Positions 8,721 to 19,484 of a stretch of DNA of 60,293 bases are shown one piece after another. The position numbers were made by a program, and so were the translations under genes. The first letter of the stretch is position 1. The number at the start of each line of letters is the position of its first letter. This DNA is from a bacterium (GTDB lineage Bacteria > UBA4055): assembly GCA_029559475.1 (NCBI GenBank), contig JAKQBN010000006.1:1-60293 (forward strand), read 5' to 3'. Below the pieces are notes generated by a model, which saw nothing but the letters and a program-made list of their open reading frames with translations, was not told the DNA's origin and did no database searches.

Positions 8721-9194
8721 ATGTCCAGAAGATCAAAGACAATCAAAAGAAAAATTCTGCCTGATCCGCTGTATAAGGATATGGTGATCGCAAGGTTCAT
8801 CAACAACATGATGAAATCGGGTAAAAAATCTATTTCCGAAGGAATTTTCTATTCGGCACTCGATTCTATCGAGCAGAAGGAAAAAGGCAAAAAGGGGAAC
8901 GAGATTTTCAGACAGGCGATCGAGAACGTAAAACCTGTCCTCGAAGTAAAATCAAGAAGGATCGGAGGAGCGAACGTTCAGGTTCCTCTAGAGATCAGGT
9001 CCGAAAGGAAGGAAGCTTTGGCTATCAGATGGATCATAGCGAACTCCAGAAAAAGAAGCGGCAAATCAATGTCGGCCAAGCTAGCCGATGAGCTGATCGC
9101 AGCTTCAAAGAACGAAGGCGCATCGATAAAGAAAAAGGAAGACATGCATAAGATGGCCGAAGCTAACAAAGCTTTCGCTCATTTTAGGTTCTAA
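8721..9194 (+). CDS. rpsG: 30S ribosomal protein S7
   Basis: This 157-residue protein has the standard S7 opening (ILPDPLYKD, then FINNMMKSGKKS) and the central ARKRSGKSM-like region. It nucleates assembly of the 16S 3' domain. A GAGGAT site precedes the ATG. It lies between rpsL and fusA as in the canonical str operon. Confidence 0.97.
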   Translation: MSRRSKTIKRKILPDPLYKDMVIARFINNMMKSGKKSISEGIFYSALDSIEQKEKGKKGNEIFRQAIENVKPVLEVKSRRIGGANVQVPLEIRSERKEALAIRWIIANSRKRSGKSMSAKLADELIAASKNEGASIKKKEDMHKMAEANKAFAHFRF

Positions 9195-9200
9195 TTAAGA

Positions 9201-11276
9201 ATGGCTCTTGAGAATTTAAGAAATATCGGCATTATGGCTCATATAGACGCCGGAAAGACCACTACGACAGAGCGTATCCTGTTTTATACGGGAAAGGTTC
9301 ACAAGGTCGGAGAGGTACATGACGGAACAGCCGTGATGGATTGGATGCCCCAGGAGCAGGAAAGAGGGATAACGATCACTTCAGCTGCTACGACATGTGA
9401 ATGGAAAGGTCATACAATAAACATTATCGACACTCCCGGACATGTTGATTTTACTGTAGAAGTTGAAAGGTCTTTAAGGGTTCTCGACGGAGCCATAGCT
9501 CTATTCTGCGGAGTAGGCGGTGTAGAGCCTCAGTCGGAAACAGTCTGGAGGCAGGCAAATAAATACGGTGTTCCCAGGATCGCTTTCGTTAATAAAATGG
9601 ACAGGGTCGGAGCGGATTTTTATAATGTGCTCGACATGATCTCGGAAAGGCTTGGGGCTCATCCCGTAGCCGTGCAGATACCTGTCGGAATGGGCGAGAT
9701 GTTCGCAGGCGTGATCGATCTTATCAAGCTCAAGGCAAGAATGTACAAGCAGGAGGACGGACTCGTTTTCGAGGAGATCGACATTCCCTCTGATCTTTCC
9801 GAAATGACTCACAAGTACAGGGAAAAACTGCTTGAATCAATATCTGATTATGATGATCATCTGATGGAACTTTTTCTGGAAGGAAAGGAAATATCCGAAG
9901 AAAAACTCAAGGCTGCAATAAGAAAAGCCGCCCTTGACATGAAGATTGTACCCGTATTCTGCGGCTCGTCATTCAAGAACAAGGGTGTTCAGGCGCTTCT
10001 TGACGGAGTAGTGGATTATCTGCCGTCGCCTCTCGATACAAAAGAGTATCAGGGATTTCAATGCGACAGCGAAGAGATGATCTACAGGAAACCGTCTCCG
10101 GAAGAACCTTTTTCGGCCTATGCCTTCAAAGTTATGACAGATCCTTACGTAGGAAAGCTGATCTATCTGAGAATATATTCAGGCAGGGCGAAAGTCGGCG
10201 ACCAGGTGATCAATTCTAACAACATGAAGAAGGAAAGGCTCGGCAGGATCCTTCAGATGATGTCCAACAAAAGAGAGGACAAGGAAAGCTGTCAGGCAGG
10301 TGATATCATAGCGGTCGTCGGTTTGAAATCCACAAGAACAGGCGACACTCTCTGCGACAACAATAAAAGGATCAGATTCGAAGCGCTCAAATTTCCGGTG
10401 CCTGTCGTTCATCAGGCCATCGAACCCAAAACAAAAACGGATTCTGACAAGCTTACTGATTCACTTATCAAGCTTGCAGAAGAAGACCCGACATTCGTTA
10501 TAAAACAGAACGAGGACACAGGTCAGACAATTATTTCCGGTATGGGCGAGCTGCATCTTGAGATAATAATTGACAGGCTTAAAAGAGAGTTCAATCTTCA
10601 GGTGAACGTCGGAGCTCCCCAGGTCGCTTACAAAGAAAGACTGAGAAAGCTTGTAGCGGTGAACTATAAACACATAAAACAGACGGGCGGCAAAGGTCAG
10701 TATGCTCACGCCGTGATGACTATTGAGCCCGGCGAATCTAATACGGGACTGGTTTTCGTAAACAAGATCACAGGCGGAAAAATCCCGAAAGAATATGTTC
10801 CGGCTATCGAAGACGGAATTAAGGACGCAATGACATCAGGTCCTCTGGCAGGTTATCCGATCATGGATATCAAGGTTGTTATAACTGACGGTTCGTATCA
10901 CCCTGTAGATTCATCGGAAATGGCATTTAAAGTATGCGGAAACCTCGCTTTCAGAGAAGCTGCGGATAAAGCAGGCACGATGCTGCTCGAACCCGTTATG
11001 AAAGTAGAAATACATACGCCTCTTCCATATGTCGGAAGTCTGACGGGCGATATAAACGCAAGAAGAGGAAAAGTGGACGATCTAGAACTAAGAAATGAAT
11101 ATCAGATAATCAGGGCGACTGTACCGTTATCAGAAATGTTCGGCTACACTAACAGGCTCAGGAACCTTTCGCAGGGTAGAGCGACTTCCACGATGGAATT
11201 CAAGGAATTCGTTCCGATGTCAGATGAAGAAGCAAAAAAGACCCTGAAGAAATTCGGGTATGTTTACAATAATTAA
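9201..11276 (+). CDS. fusA: Translation elongation factor G
   Basis: This 691-residue translational GTPase drives translocation. The P-loop [15 protein letters not shown] is near residue 13. DTPGHVDF (G3) and [10 protein letters not shown] (G4) follow, then domains II-V with the full usual length. It starts six bases after rpsG with little upstream Shine-Dalgarno sequence, which fits coupled translation. This is the only fusA-like gene in the window. Confidence 0.97.
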   Translation: MALENLRNIGIMAHIDAGKTTTTERILFYTGKVHKVGEVHDGTAVMDWMPQEQERGITITSAATTCEWKGHTINIIDTPGHVDFTVEVERSLRVLDGAIALFCGVGGVEPQSETVWRQANKYGVPRIAFVNKMDRVGADFYNVLDMISERLGAHPVAVQIPVGMGEMFAGVIDLIKLKARMYKQEDGLVFEEIDIPSDLSEMTHKYREKLLESISDYDDHLMELFLEGKEISEEKLKAAIRKAALDMKIVPVFCGSSFKNKGVQALLDGVVDYLPSPLDTKEYQGFQCDSEEMIYRKPSPEEPFSAYAFKVMTDPYVGKLIYLRIYSGRAKVGDQVINSNNMKKERLGRILQMMSNKREDKESCQAGDIIAVVGLKSTRTGDTLCDNNKRIRFEALKFPVPVVHQAIEPKTKTDSDKLTDSLIKLAEEDPTFVIKQNEDTGQTIISGMGELHLEIIIDRLKREFNLQVNVGAPQVAYKERLRKLVAVNYKHIKQTGGKGQYAHAVMTIEPGESNTGLVFVNKITGGKIPKEYVPAIEDGIKDAMTSGPLAGYPIMDIKVVITDGSYHPVDSSEMAFKVCGNLAFREAADKAGTMLLEPVMKVEIHTPLPYVGSLTGDINARRGKVDDLELRNEYQIIRATVPLSEMFGYTNRLRNLSQGRATSTMEFKEFVPMSDEEAKKTLKKFGYVYNN

Positions 11277-11308
11277 AACTAGCAATAAAGTTTAAACGGA
11301 GGTATTAA

Positions 11309-12499
11309 ATGGCTAAGGAAAAATTTGAAAGGACCAAACCGCACGTCAACATAGGTACCATCGGTCACGTGGACCATGGTAAAACCACGCTGACGGCTGC
11401 AATAACTCTGGTTCTGAACAAAATTACCGGTGCGAAGATCATGGCTTTTGACGAGATCGACAAGGCTACGGAAGAAAAAGAAAGAGGTATTACGATCAAT
11501 ACCGCTCATATCGAGTACGAGACAACTAAAAGGCACTATGCTCACGTTGACTGTCCCGGACACGCTGACTATGTTAAGAACATGGTTACCGGTGCCGCTC
11601 AGATGGACGGAGCGATACTCGTTGTATCAGCAGCTGACGGACCGATGCCCCAGACAAGAGAGCACATCCTTCTCGCAAGACAGGTTAACGTCCCCTACCT
11701 TGTTGTATTCATGAACAAGGTTGATATGGTTGACGATCCTGAAATACTTGACCTTGTAGAGATGGAAGTTAGAGAGCTTCTTGATCTGTACAAATTCCCG
11801 TCAGATGTTCCTTTCGTAAAAGGTTCAGCCCTGAACGCAATGGAGCACCCCGATGATCCGGAAAAAACAAAATGTATTATTGAGCTGATGGATACCGTTG
11901 ACAGTTATATCCCGACTCCGCAGAGAGACACAGAAAAGCCGTTCCTGATGCCTGTTGAAGACGTATTCTCGATCACGGGAAGGGGAACTGTTGCCACTGG
12001 CAGGATCGAAAGAGGAATGGTAAAAGTCGGTGAAGAGGTCGAGATCATAGGACTTACATCCGACAAGAGAAAATCGGTTTGTACAGGCGTTGAGATGTTC
12101 AGAAAGCTTTTGGATCAGGGTCAGGCAGGCGATAACGTAGGTCTTCTTCTCAGAGGTGTCGACAAAAAAGATATCGAAAGAGGTATGTGCGTTATTAAGC
12201 CTGGAAGCGTAACCCCGCACACAAAATTCAAATCAGAGGTTTACGTTCTTACCGAAAAAGAAGGCGGAAGACACAAGCCGTTCTTCAACAACTACAGACC
12301 ACAGTTCTATTTCAGAACAACTGATGTTACCGGTTCTATCACACTGAACGAAGGTGTAGAAATGATCATGCCTGGCGACAACACAGAGATCAATGTTGCC
12401 CTAATATATCCGGTAGCAATGGAGCTCGGTCTGAGATTCGCCATAAGAGAAGGCGGAAGAACAATCGGAGCCGGCGCTGTAGCGTCAATAGTTGAATAG
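11309..12499 (+). CDS. tuf: Translation elongation factor Tu
   Basis: This 396-residue GTPase delivers aminoacyl-tRNA to the ribosome. The P-loop is [15 protein letters not shown], the switch I region is [11 protein letters not shown], and [12 protein letters not shown] and NKVDMVDD give G3 and G4. Domains 2 and 3 are complete. A strong CGGAGG site precedes the ATG. Its place between fusA and rpsJ fuses the str and S10 operons. Confidence 0.98.
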   Translation: MAKEKFERTKPHVNIGTIGHVDHGKTTLTAAITLVLNKITGAKIMAFDEIDKATEEKERGITINTAHIEYETTKRHYAHVDCPGHADYVKNMVTGAAQMDGAILVVSAADGPMPQTREHILLARQVNVPYLVVFMNKVDMVDDPEILDLVEMEVRELLDLYKFPSDVPFVKGSALNAMEHPDDPEKTKCIIELMDTVDSYIPTPQRDTEKPFLMPVEDVFSITGRGTVATGRIERGMVKVGEEVEIIGLTSDKRKSVCTGVEMFRKLLDQGQAGDNVGLLLRGVDKKDIERGMCVIKPGSVTPHTKFKSEVYVLTEKEGGRHKPFFNNYRPQFYFRTTDVTGSITLNEGVEMIMPGDNTEINVALIYPVAMELGLRFAIREGGRTIGAGAVASIVE

Positions 12500-12526
12500 A
12501 AGTTTTTGATAACTTAAGAGGTAAAA

Positions 12527-12838
12527 ATGGCTTCGCAAAAAATCAAGATCAAACTGAAATCATACGATTATCACTTGATCGACATTTCAACCGAGAAGAT
12601 CATTAAGAAGGCAAGAGAAACAGGAGCGGTCATATCCGGTCCTGTACCTCTTCCGACTAAAAAGACAATATATACAGTTTTAAGATCGCCTCACGTAAAC
12701 AAGAAATCGAGAGAGCAGTTCGAAAAACGTATATACAAAAGACTCGTTGAAATATTAAACTCTAAAACGGAAACCATGGAAGCGCTGACAAAGCTCGAGC
12801 TTCCCGCTGGTGTAAACATCGAAGTTAAAGTAGTATAA
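12527..12838 (+). CDS. rpsJ: 30S ribosomal protein S10
   Basis: This 103-residue protein has the S10 hallmarks [10 protein letters not shown], the [14 protein letters not shown] loop and the C-terminal [11 protein letters not shown] strand. It also serves as NusE in antitermination in characterised bacteria. An AGAGGT site precedes ATG 12527. It begins 27 bases after tuf with no terminator between. Confidence 0.97.
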   Translation: MASQKIKIKLKSYDYHLIDISTEKIIKKARETGAVISGPVPLPTKKTIYTVLRSPHVNKKSREQFEKRIYKRLVEILNSKTETMEALTKLELPAGVNIEVKVV

Positions 12839-12853
12839 AGGCGGCAAAATTAA

Positions 12854-13492
12854 ATGGACGTCATTTTAGGAAAAAAATTAGGAATGGCAAGCTTTTTCGG
12901 ACCTGCGGGCAGAGAGTTTCCCGTCACTATAGTCGAAGCCGGACCCTGCAAAGTGGTTCAGGTTAAAACTATCGAAAAAGACAAATATGAAGCCATCCAG
13001 ATAGGCTTTATATCCAAAAGGTTCAAAGACAAGGATGTAAAAGTCAACAAACCGCTCAGCGGGCATTTCAAAAAAGCGGGAACCGAAGCTTTCAGATTTC
13101 TCAAAGAGTTCAGATTCGAAGGTGCTGGAAAAACTGAGGTCGGAACTGAGATAAATGTTTCCAATTTCAACGAAGGCGACAACATTCATGTTACCGGTAT
13201 ATCTAAAGGAAAAGGATTTCAGGGAACCGTAAAAAGGTGGGGTATGCGTCTCCAGGGCAGATCGCACGGTACCCATGAATCAAAAAGAGGACCCGGATCA
13301 ATAGGACAGTGTACATGGCCTTCAAGGGTTTGGAAAGGAAAGAGAATGGCCGGCAGAATGGGCAGCGATCAGGTAACGATAAAAGATGTTGAGATACTGA
13401 AAATCATTCCCGAAAAGAATATTATTTTCATCAAGGGATCGCTCCCCGGAGCAAAAAACGGTATTCTTAAAATCAGAAAGATGGAGGCATAA
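12854..13492 (+). CDS. rplC: 50S ribosomal protein L3
   Basis: This 212-residue protein opens with ILGKKLGMASFF and has the VTGISKGKGFQG loop and the extension (GPGSIG then GKRMAGRMG) that reaches towards the peptidyl-transferase centre. The stop codon overlaps the rplD start by one base. Confidence 0.97.
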   Translation: MDVILGKKLGMASFFGPAGREFPVTIVEAGPCKVVQVKTIEKDKYEAIQIGFISKRFKDKDVKVNKPLSGHFKKAGTEAFRFLKEFRFEGAGKTEVGTEINVSNFNEGDNIHVTGISKGKGFQGTVKRWGMRLQGRSHGTHESKRGPGSIGQCTWPSRVWKGKRMAGRMGSDQVTIKDVEILKIIPEKNIIFIKGSLPGAKNGILKIRKMEA

Positions 13493-14151
13493 TGAAACTT
13501 GCTGTTTATGACATTGAAGGAAAAAAGACCTCTGTTGAAATGGAACTGAATGAGAATGTCTTCGGCATTGAGCCGGATTATCATCTTATTCATCAGTCAG
13601 TAAAAGTCTATCTGGCAAATCAGAGACAGGGAACGGCAAAAGCAAAAGGCAGATCTGAGCTAGCGTTCAGCACGAGAAAATTATTCAGGCAAAAAGGTAC
13701 CGGAGGTGCCAGAAGAGGCGACAGAAAATCACCTGTACTCGTCGGCGGCGGAAAAACATTCGGACCTTCACCGAGAGACTACACGATGAAGATGAATAAA
13801 AAACAGAAGCTGATCGCCAGAATATCGGCATACTCGGATAAGGCTATCAACAACAGTATCTATCTGATCGATAATTTCGAATTCGAAACGCCTAAAACGG
13901 CCAAGTTCGTCAACACTCTGTCAGCTATGGAAGTACTCGGTAAAAAAGTTCTTGTGCTGGTCGATACGTACAGCTACCTTGATGAAGAAAGCAAATACGA
14001 CAAAACTGTCAATCTGCTCAAGTCAATCAGAAATATAAAAAATGCGAGCATTCAGCTGGCTGACACCGTTTCGACTTACGAGATAATGCACGCGGATTGT
14101 CTGCTGATACAGAAAGACGCATTACAAACTATCGACAGGGTGAATTCATAA
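13492..14151 (+). CDS. rplD: 50S ribosomal protein L4
   Basis: This 219-residue protein has the central RQKGTGGARRGDRKSP loop that lines the exit tunnel, preceded by RQGTAKAKGRSE. In E. coli L4 also represses the S10 operon, but no separate S10 leader exists here because tuf and rpsJ are only 27 bases apart. Start and stop each overlap a neighbour by one base. Confidence 0.97.
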   Translation: MKLAVYDIEGKKTSVEMELNENVFGIEPDYHLIHQSVKVYLANQRQGTAKAKGRSELAFSTRKLFRQKGTGGARRGDRKSPVLVGGGKTFGPSPRDYTMKMNKKQKLIARISAYSDKAINNSIYLIDNFEFETPKTAKFVNTLSAMEVLGKKVLVLVDTYSYLDEESKYDKTVNLLKSIRNIKNASIQLADTVSTYEIMHADCLLIQKDALQTIDRVNS

Positions 14152-14432
14152 TGAAGATGATATTGAAAAAGCCTCTGATCACCGAAAAGACCAGCAAGCT
14201 TCAGGAAAAGAACGGTCAGTATACTTTTCTTGTTGATGTGAACTCCAACAAGATCGAGATCAAACAAGAGATCGAAAAAAGATTCGGAGTGAAAGTCACA
14301 GCTGTGAATACGGTAAATTACGAGGGAAGAAAAGCAAGGGTCGGAAGATTCTTTGGAAAGAAAAGCGATTTCAAGAAAGCTGTTGTTACTTTGGCGAAAG
14401 GAGACAAGCTTGATCTTTACGAGCAGGCTTAA
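14151..14432 (+). CDS. rplW: 50S ribosomal protein L23
   Basis: This 93-residue protein starts MKMILKKPLITEKT, the normal L23 opening, which fixes the ATG at 14151. The frame is open 54 bases further up, but that part is rplD coding sequence. The C-terminal half has the GRKARVGRFFGKKSDFKKA loop. L23 sits at the tunnel exit and docks trigger factor and SRP. Confidence 0.96.
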   Translation: MKMILKKPLITEKTSKLQEKNGQYTFLVDVNSNKIEIKQEIEKRFGVKVTAVNTVNYEGRKARVGRFFGKKSDFKKAVVTLAKGDKLDLYEQA

Positions 14433-14471
14433 TGAAATTGATATTGATAAAGTTGCAGATTTGGAGTTAAA

Positions 14472-15302
14472 ATGCCAGTAAGAAAATTTAAACCGTACAC
14501 GCCGAGCAGAAGGTTCATGATGATATCGGATTTCACCGAGATCACAAAAACCACTCCCGAACCGTCACTCATAATGACAAAAAAGAAGACGGGCGGAAGG
14601 AACAACGTAGGTAGGATAACTACAAGACACATCGGCGGCGGTCACAAGAAAGCCCTCAGGATCATAGATTTTAAAAGGGACAAATATAATATCCCGGCAA
14701 AAATATCGGCGATCGAATATGATCCCAACAGAACTGCTAGACTGGCTCTGTTATATTACGCCGACGGAGAAAAAAGATATATTCTAGCACCGGGCGGGCT
14801 TAAGGTCGGAGATACAGTAGTGTCGGGTGAAAATGTTGATATAAGGCCAGGGAACGCTCTTCCTCTTAAAGCTATACCCGCGGGACAGATGATCCATAAT
14901 GTAGAGCTCAAAATAGGAAAAGGCGGTCAGCTTGTAAGATCAGCCGGCAATTACGCTGTGCTCATGGCCAAAGATGGAAATTACTGCCACCTTAAGATGC
15001 CTTCAGGAGAGGTCAGATTAGTTCACCAGAACTGCTATGCTACTCTGGGTCAGGTCGGGAACATCGACCACTTCAACCAGAATCACGGAAAAGCCGGAAG
15101 GAAAAGATGGCTGGGTGTAAGACCTACTGTCAGAGGCGCAGCGATGAACCCGGTCGACCATCCTCACGGCGGAGGTGAAGGCAGAACATGCGGCGGAAGA
15201 CAGCCTGTTTCTCCGTGGGGTACCTACGCGAAAGGTTATAAAACTAGGAAGAAAAACAAACCTTCCGACAAGTATATAATCAAAAGAAGAAAAACTAAAT
15301 AA
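14472..15302 (+). CDS. rplB: 50S ribosomal protein L2
   Basis: This 276-residue protein carries [18 protein letters not shown] near the N-terminus and the invariant [13 protein letters not shown] segment that touches the peptidyl-transferase centre. The following GRQPVSPWG has Gln where His is more usual (GRHPVSPWG). That is a minor variation and is not expected to abolish function. Confidence 0.97.
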   Translation: MPVRKFKPYTPSRRFMMISDFTEITKTTPEPSLIMTKKKTGGRNNVGRITTRHIGGGHKKALRIIDFKRDKYNIPAKISAIEYDPNRTARLALLYYADGEKRYILAPGGLKVGDTVVSGENVDIRPGNALPLKAIPAGQMIHNVELKIGKGGQLVRSAGNYAVLMAKDGNYCHLKMPSGEVRLVHQNCYATLGQVGNIDHFNQNHGKAGRKRWLGVRPTVRGAAMNPVDHPHGGGEGRTCGGRQPVSPWGTYAKGYKTRKKNKPSDKYIIKRRKTK

Positions 15303-15315
15303 CGGGGTTTGTTGA

Positions 15316-15606
15316 ATGCCAAGATCTGTAAAAAAAGGACCGTTCGTTGACGATCACCTGCTTAACAAAGTGCAGAAGCTCAACAAGACCAGGCAGAAAA
15401 GCGTTATAAAGACATGGTCAAGACGATCTACAATAGTTCCGGAATTCATCGGTCATACGGTTTCTGTATATAACGGAAAGCAGTTCATTCCTGTGTATGT
15501 AACAGAAAATCACGTAGGTCATAAATTCGGAGAATTTTCCCTAACAAGAGTATTTAGAGGTCATCCTGAGAAGAAATCGGAAAAAGCCTCAAAGGTTAAA
15601 AAATAG
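15316..15606 (+). CDS. rpsS: 30S ribosomal protein S19
   Basis: This 96-residue protein has [12 protein letters not shown], the [13 protein letters not shown] motif and [11 protein letters not shown]. It ends in a lysine-rich tail. It binds 16S rRNA together with S13 in the head of the small subunit. Confidence 0.97.
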   Translation: MPRSVKKGPFVDDHLLNKVQKLNKTRQKSVIKTWSRRSTIVPEFIGHTVSVYNGKQFIPVYVTENHVGHKFGEFSLTRVFRGHPEKKSEKASKVKK

Positions 15607-15614
15607 AGGTTATG

Positions 15615-15959
15615 ATGGAAGCGTATGCAAAAGCTAAATGGGTGGGTTATCCCGTAAATAAGGTCAGGCTGGTCATGGAATTGATCAAAGGAAAGGACGT
15701 CGAATCCGCTATCAGTATACTGAGCTTTACGCCCAATTTCGCAGCAAAATCCGTAATGAAAACTTTAAAGTCCGCTGTGGCAAATCTCATTGAGAACAAC
15801 AGGGAAACGACAGTCGACACGAATAATGTTTTCATAAATACGATGTATGCTGAAGAAGGACCTACCATGAAAAGATTCAAACCCCGCGCTCAGGGCAGGG
15901 CTACAAGAATCAGAAAAAGAACCAGTCACATTTATATAAAAGTGGCGACTAAAGAATAG
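15615..15959 (+). CDS. rplV: 50S ribosomal protein L22
   Basis: This 114-residue protein has the L22 core (KVRLVMELIKGK, then AEEGPTMKRFKPRAQGRATRI). Two ATGs are adjacent (15612 and 15615). The AGAGG at 15605-15609 is 5 bases before the second and only 2 before the first, so 15615 is chosen. Its beta hairpin lines the exit tunnel beside L4. Confidence 0.94.
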   Translation: MEAYAKAKWVGYPVNKVRLVMELIKGKDVESAISILSFTPNFAAKSVMKTLKSAVANLIENNRETTVDTNNVFINTMYAEEGPTMKRFKPRAQGRATRIRKRTSHIYIKVATKE

Positions 15960-15968
15960 GAGGACTTT

Positions 15969-16619
15969 TTGGGTCAGAAATGTAATCCGATAGGGCTGCG
16001 CCTTGGGATAAACAGAACGTGGAATTCGATCTGGTTCGATCAGAAAGATTTCGCCTCGAAACTTATGGAAGATCTCAAGATAAAAAAGTATGTGAATACA
16101 AAACTGAAAGATGCGGCAATATCTGAAATAAGAATTGAAAGAAAACCTAAAGAGATCAATCTGAGTATCCATACCGCAAAGCCGGGGATCGTTATCGGCA
16201 GAAAAGGCGCGGAAATTGAAAAGCTTAAAGAAGAACTTAAGCTGGTTTTCAAAAAGCAGATCAATTTAAATATCTTTGAAGTAAAGCGTCCTGAAACCAA
16301 TGCATATCTGATCGGTGATTCGATAGCACGTCAGCTGGAAAAAAGGATCAATTTCAGAAGAGCTTTGAAGAAATCAATAGATCTGGCTATGAAAGCCAAT
16401 GTTCAGGGCATAAAGATCCAGTGCAGCGGCAGGCTCGGCGGAGCAGATATGGCCAGGACCGAAGGTTATCACAAGGGCCGTGTTCCGCTACACACTCTGA
16501 GATCGGATATCGATTACGCATGGGTGGAAGCACACACTCCTTACGGAAGGATCGGAGTAAAAGTGTGGGTTTGCAACGGCGAGAAATACGGATATTTAAA
16601 CAATGCGGAGATGAAGTAA
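15969..16619 (+). CDS. rpsC: 30S ribosomal protein S3 (TTG start)
   Basis: This 216-residue protein starts [17 protein letters not shown], the normal S3 N-terminus, read from a TTG at 15969. A perfect AGGAGG (15958-15963) sits 5 bases before it. The KH domain ([14 protein letters not shown]) and the C-terminal [19 protein letters not shown] segment are present. S3 forms part of the mRNA entry site. Confidence 0.96.
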   Translation: MGQKCNPIGLRLGINRTWNSIWFDQKDFASKLMEDLKIKKYVNTKLKDAAISEIRIERKPKEINLSIHTAKPGIVIGRKGAEIEKLKEELKLVFKKQINLNIFEVKRPETNAYLIGDSIARQLEKRINFRRALKKSIDLAMKANVQGIKIQCSGRLGGADMARTEGYHKGRVPLHTLRSDIDYAWVEAHTPYGRIGVKVWVCNGEKYGYLNNAEMK

Positions 16620-16620
16620 C

Positions 16621-17040
16621 ATGTTAATGCCGAAGAAAGTAAAACACAGAAAGGTCCAGAAAGGCCTTCAGAAAGGATTGTCCTACAGAGGGAACATGAT
16701 TGCATTCGGCGATTACGGCCTGAAAGCGCTTGAGCAGTTCTGGATGACATCGCGACAGATCGAAGCTGCCCGTATTGCCATTAACAGGACTATGAAAAGA
16801 GGCGGAAAGATGTGGATCAGAGTTTTCCCGGACAAGCCGATCTCTAAAAAACCTGCGGAAACAAGGATGGGTAAAGGAAAGGGAGCGCCCGAATACTGGG
16901 TAGCTGTAATAAGACCCGGAAAGATCCTGTTCGAGATCCAGGGTGTGACCGAAGAACTTGCGAGAGAAGCTTTAACTCTGGCCTCCAGCAAACTGCCGAT
17001 CAAAACAAAAGTATGTTCAAGAAACGAAATCGGAGAATAA
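16621..17040 (+). CDS. rplP: 50S ribosomal protein L16
   Basis: This 139-residue protein has [13 protein letters not shown] at the start and a central stretch ending [14 protein letters not shown]. The first ATG (16621) is used because GGAG at 16607-16610 is closer to it. An in-frame ATG at 16627 would give the common shorter MPKK start. L16 contacts the A-site tRNA elbow. Confidence 0.96.
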   Translation: MLMPKKVKHRKVQKGLQKGLSYRGNMIAFGDYGLKALEQFWMTSRQIEAARIAINRTMKRGGKMWIRVFPDKPISKKPAETRMGKGKGAPEYWVAVIRPGKILFEIQGVTEELAREALTLASSKLPIKTKVCSRNEIGE

Positions 17041-17043
17041 AGA

Positions 17044-17259
17044 ATGAAAGTCGCGGAGATAAAGGAACTCACTGTTAGTGAGCTTCTCAATAAAATTAAG
17101 AGCACCGAGCAGGATCTGGCCGATTTGAAGTTCAAGCATTCTCTAAACCAGCTGGAGAATCCTATTTCTATAAGAGCTCTCAGAAAGGATATCGCGAGAA
17201 TGATGACAGTAATAACAGAAAAACAGAATGCCGAAGCTGAAAAAGCTGCTGCAAAATAG
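17044..17259 (+). CDS. rpmC: 50S ribosomal protein L29
   Basis: This 71-residue helical protein has KVAEIKELTVSELLNKI and the LKFKHSLNQLENPISIR segment typical of L29. It lies between rplP and rpsQ as expected and sits at the tunnel exit beside L23. Confidence 0.95.
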   Translation: MKVAEIKELTVSELLNKIKSTEQDLADLKFKHSLNQLENPISIRALRKDIARMMTVITEKQNAEAEKAAAK

Positions 17260-17299
17260 GATAACATCCTGAATTACAATTTGTTGGAGCAAAAATAGA

Positions 17300-17563
17300 A
17301 TGGTAGAAGAAAGAACTAATCTGAAAAAAGTAAGGACCGGGGTCGTCGTCAGCGATAAGATGGATAAGACAATTGCCGTTCTCGTCGTTAGAAAGATCAA
17401 GCACCCCACTTACAAAAAGTTTTACAACAGAAGCAAGAAATATCTTGCCCACGATCCGGAGAATACCTGCAAAGAAGGCGATACCGTTAAGATCAGAGAA
17501 TGCAGGAAGATGAGCAAGAATAAATCTTGGTATCTTGTTGAAGTGGTTGAAAGAAAAAAATAA
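17300..17563 (+). CDS. rpsQ: 30S ribosomal protein S17
   Basis: This 87-residue OB-fold protein has [16 protein letters not shown], then [18 protein letters not shown] and [19 protein letters not shown]. These are the standard S17 blocks in the standard order. A GTTGGAG sequence precedes the ATG. Confidence 0.96.
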   Translation: MVEERTNLKKVRTGVVVSDKMDKTIAVLVVRKIKHPTYKKFYNRSKKYLAHDPENTCKEGDTVKIRECRKMSKNKSWYLVEVVERKK

Positions 17564-17575
17564 TAAGGTCCAGAG

Positions 17576-17944
17576 ATGATACAAGAAGAAACAAGATTAA
17601 CAGTAGCCGATAACACAGGCGCGAAATCAGTACTGTGTTTCAGGATCCTCGGCGGAACCAGAAAGAGATATGCCGGGGTGGGTGACATAATCGTTTGTGC
17701 GGTAAAAAGCGCTATTCCGGGCGGCTCGATAAAAAAAGGCGAGGTCGTAAAAGCAGTAGTTGTCAGGACAAAAAAAGAATTCAGAAGGCCGGACGGATCT
17801 TATATCAGATTCGACGAGAATTCCGCTGTGATTCTGGATGAAAAAGGTGAACCTAAAGGCACAAGGATCTTCGGACCTGTGGCCCGCGAGCTCAGAGATA
17901 AAGGATACATGAAGATCATTTCTCTCGCTCCCGAGGTTCTGTAA
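17576..17944 (+). CDS. rplN: 50S ribosomal protein L14
   Basis: This 122-residue protein has [19 protein letters not shown] at the start, the [17 protein letters not shown] core and the [20 protein letters not shown] end. It is the exact family length. Confidence 0.98.
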   Translation: MIQEETRLTVADNTGAKSVLCFRILGGTRKRYAGVGDIIVCAVKSAIPGGSIKKGEVVKAVVVRTKKEFRRPDGSYIRFDENSAVILDEKGEPKGTRIFGPVARELRDKGYMKIISLAPEVL

Positions 17945-17964
17945 CTTAAAAAGGGTTTGCAAAA

Positions 17965-18273
17965 ATGAAAATCAGAAAAGACGACAATGTCAAGGTAATT
18001 GCAGGAAACAGCAGAGGCAAGACCGGTAAAGTGCTCAAAGTGATCCCGGACAAGAACAGGGTGATCGTTGAAGGAGCGAATGTGGTAAAAAGGCACCAGA
18101 AACCCGACCGCAATAATCAGCAGGGCGGGATCATCGAAAAAGAAGCGGCCATCCACATTTCGAACGTAATGCTGATATGCTCGAACTGCAAAAAAGCCGT
18201 AAGGGTTTCAAGAAAAAGAAATGAAGACGGAACGACAGAGAGGATCTGTAGGTCTTGTAACAAAGCCGTTTAA
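17965..18273 (+). CDS. rplX: 50S ribosomal protein L24, zinc-ribbon form
   Basis: This 102-residue KOW-domain protein has the core [16 protein letters not shown]. The C-terminal third carries two CxxC pairs (CSNC and CRSC), so this is the C+ variant that binds zinc, unlike the cysteine-free E. coli protein. It initiates large-subunit assembly. Confidence 0.97.
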   Translation: MKIRKDDNVKVIAGNSRGKTGKVLKVIPDKNRVIVEGANVVKRHQKPDRNNQQGGIIEKEAAIHISNVMLICSNCKKAVRVSRKRNEDGTTERICRSCNKAV

Positions 18274-18287
18274 GGAAGAGGAAAACA

Positions 18288-18854
18288 ATGGATAATCTAC
18301 CAAGATTGAAAATCAAGTACCGCGAAGAAGTGTGTCCGTATTTGAAGGAAAAATTCAAATACAATAGCGTAATGCAGATCCCGGCTATAACAAAGATAAA
18401 GCTGAATATGGGGGTCGGCGAAGCTATTAAAGACAGTAAACTTCTCGACGCGGCGATCGAAGAGCTGACACTTATTTCGGGGCAGAAACCGGCTGTAAGC
18501 AAAGCTAAAAAATCTGTGTCCAACTTCAAGCTCAGGAAAGGAATGAAGATCGGAGCTCACGTAACTCTGAGAAACAGCATCATGTATGAATTCCTAGACA
18601 GACTGATCGAAATATCTATACCGAGGATCAGGGATTTCCAGGGAATGCCGGTCGAATCATTTGACGGAAGAGGAAATTATAATTTCGGTATCAAAGAACA
18701 GACTGTTTTCACTGAGATCAAGTTCGATAACGTTATCAGGGCTAACGGGCTTAATATCACCATCGCGACCACTGCTAAAACCGATGAAGAGGCTTATGAA
18801 CTTCTGAAGTCTATCGGTTTCCCGTTCAAGAAATCAAAAACCGAGGATAAGTAA
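18288..18854 (+). CDS. rplE: 50S ribosomal protein L5
   Basis: This 188-residue protein has the L5 blocks [33 protein letters not shown] and [19 protein letters not shown]. It binds 5S rRNA. The stop overlaps the rpsN start by one base. Confidence 0.97.
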   Translation: MDNLPRLKIKYREEVCPYLKEKFKYNSVMQIPAITKIKLNMGVGEAIKDSKLLDAAIEELTLISGQKPAVSKAKKSVSNFKLRKGMKIGAHVTLRNSIMYEFLDRLIEISIPRIRDFQGMPVESFDGRGNYNFGIKEQTVFTEIKFDNVIRANGLNITIATTAKTDEEAYELLKSIGFPFKKSKTEDK

Positions 18855-19039
18855 TGGCAAAGAAGTCAATGATAGCTAAGGCTAACAAAACGCAAAAATT
18901 TCATGTAAGGCAATATTTCAGATGTCAGAGATGCGGAAGACCGAGAGGTTACATCAGAGAGTACGGCATTTGCAGAATTTGCTTTAGACAACTGGCAAAT
19001 TACGGTGAGATCACAGGCGTGAAAAAAGCGAGCTGGTAA
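18854..19039 (+). CDS. rpsN: 30S ribosomal protein S14, zinc-binding short form
   Basis: This 61-residue protein is the short S14 type. CQRC and CRIC form a zinc-binding site around [12 protein letters not shown]. The long cysteine-free form has about 100 residues. The presence of C+ forms of S14, L24 and L36 together is consistent. Confidence 0.96.
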   Translation: MAKKSMIAKANKTQKFHVRQYFRCQRCGRPRGYIREYGICRICFRQLANYGEITGVKKASW

Positions 19040-19073
19040 TCTAAGGTTTATACTCACAAGGAGAAAATTAAAA

Positions 19074-19472
19074 ATGACAATGACAGATCCTATTGCTGAT
19101 TTGCTTACGAGGATAAGAAATTCGACAAAATCAAAGCATAAATATGTTGATGTACCTGCCTCTAACATCAAAAGAAAGATCGTTAAGATCATGCTGGATC
19201 AGGGTTTTATTGACAAATATGTCAACATCAGGGATGACAAACAGGGCGTGTTAAGGGTATATTTAAAGTACGATGAGTACGGTAAGAGCCTGATCAGCGG
19301 ACTGCAGAGGGTCAGTAAACCCGGTTTGAGAATGTACAGTGACGTCAGCGAACTGCCGAGAATAAAGAATAATTTCGGTATGGCGATCCTATCTACCTCA
19401 AAAGGTGTGATCACTAATAAAAAAGCCAAAGAGTTGAATGTTGGCGGCGAAGTTCTGTGTTATATTTGGTAA
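19074..19472 (+). CDS. rpsH: 30S ribosomal protein S8
   Basis: This 132-residue protein has MTDPIADLLTRIRN at the start and ends with the segment STSKGVITNKKAKELNVGG and a terminal W. An AAGGAG site precedes the ATG. In E. coli S8 represses the spc operon by binding near rplE, and this was not traceable here. Confidence 0.97.
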   Translation: MTMTDPIADLLTRIRNSTKSKHKYVDVPASNIKRKIVKIMLDQGFIDKYVNIRDDKQGVLRVYLKYDEYGKSLISGLQRVSKPGLRMYSDVSELPRIKNNFGMAILSTSKGVITNKKAKELNVGGEVLCYIW

Positions 19473-19484
19473 AGAGGTGATTAA

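Noticed and set aside
16713-17267. Long open frame of 184 codons on the minus strand over rplP and rpmC
   Set aside because: It is antisense to two certain ribosomal genes, has low-complexity hydrophobic content and lacks a ribosome-binding site.
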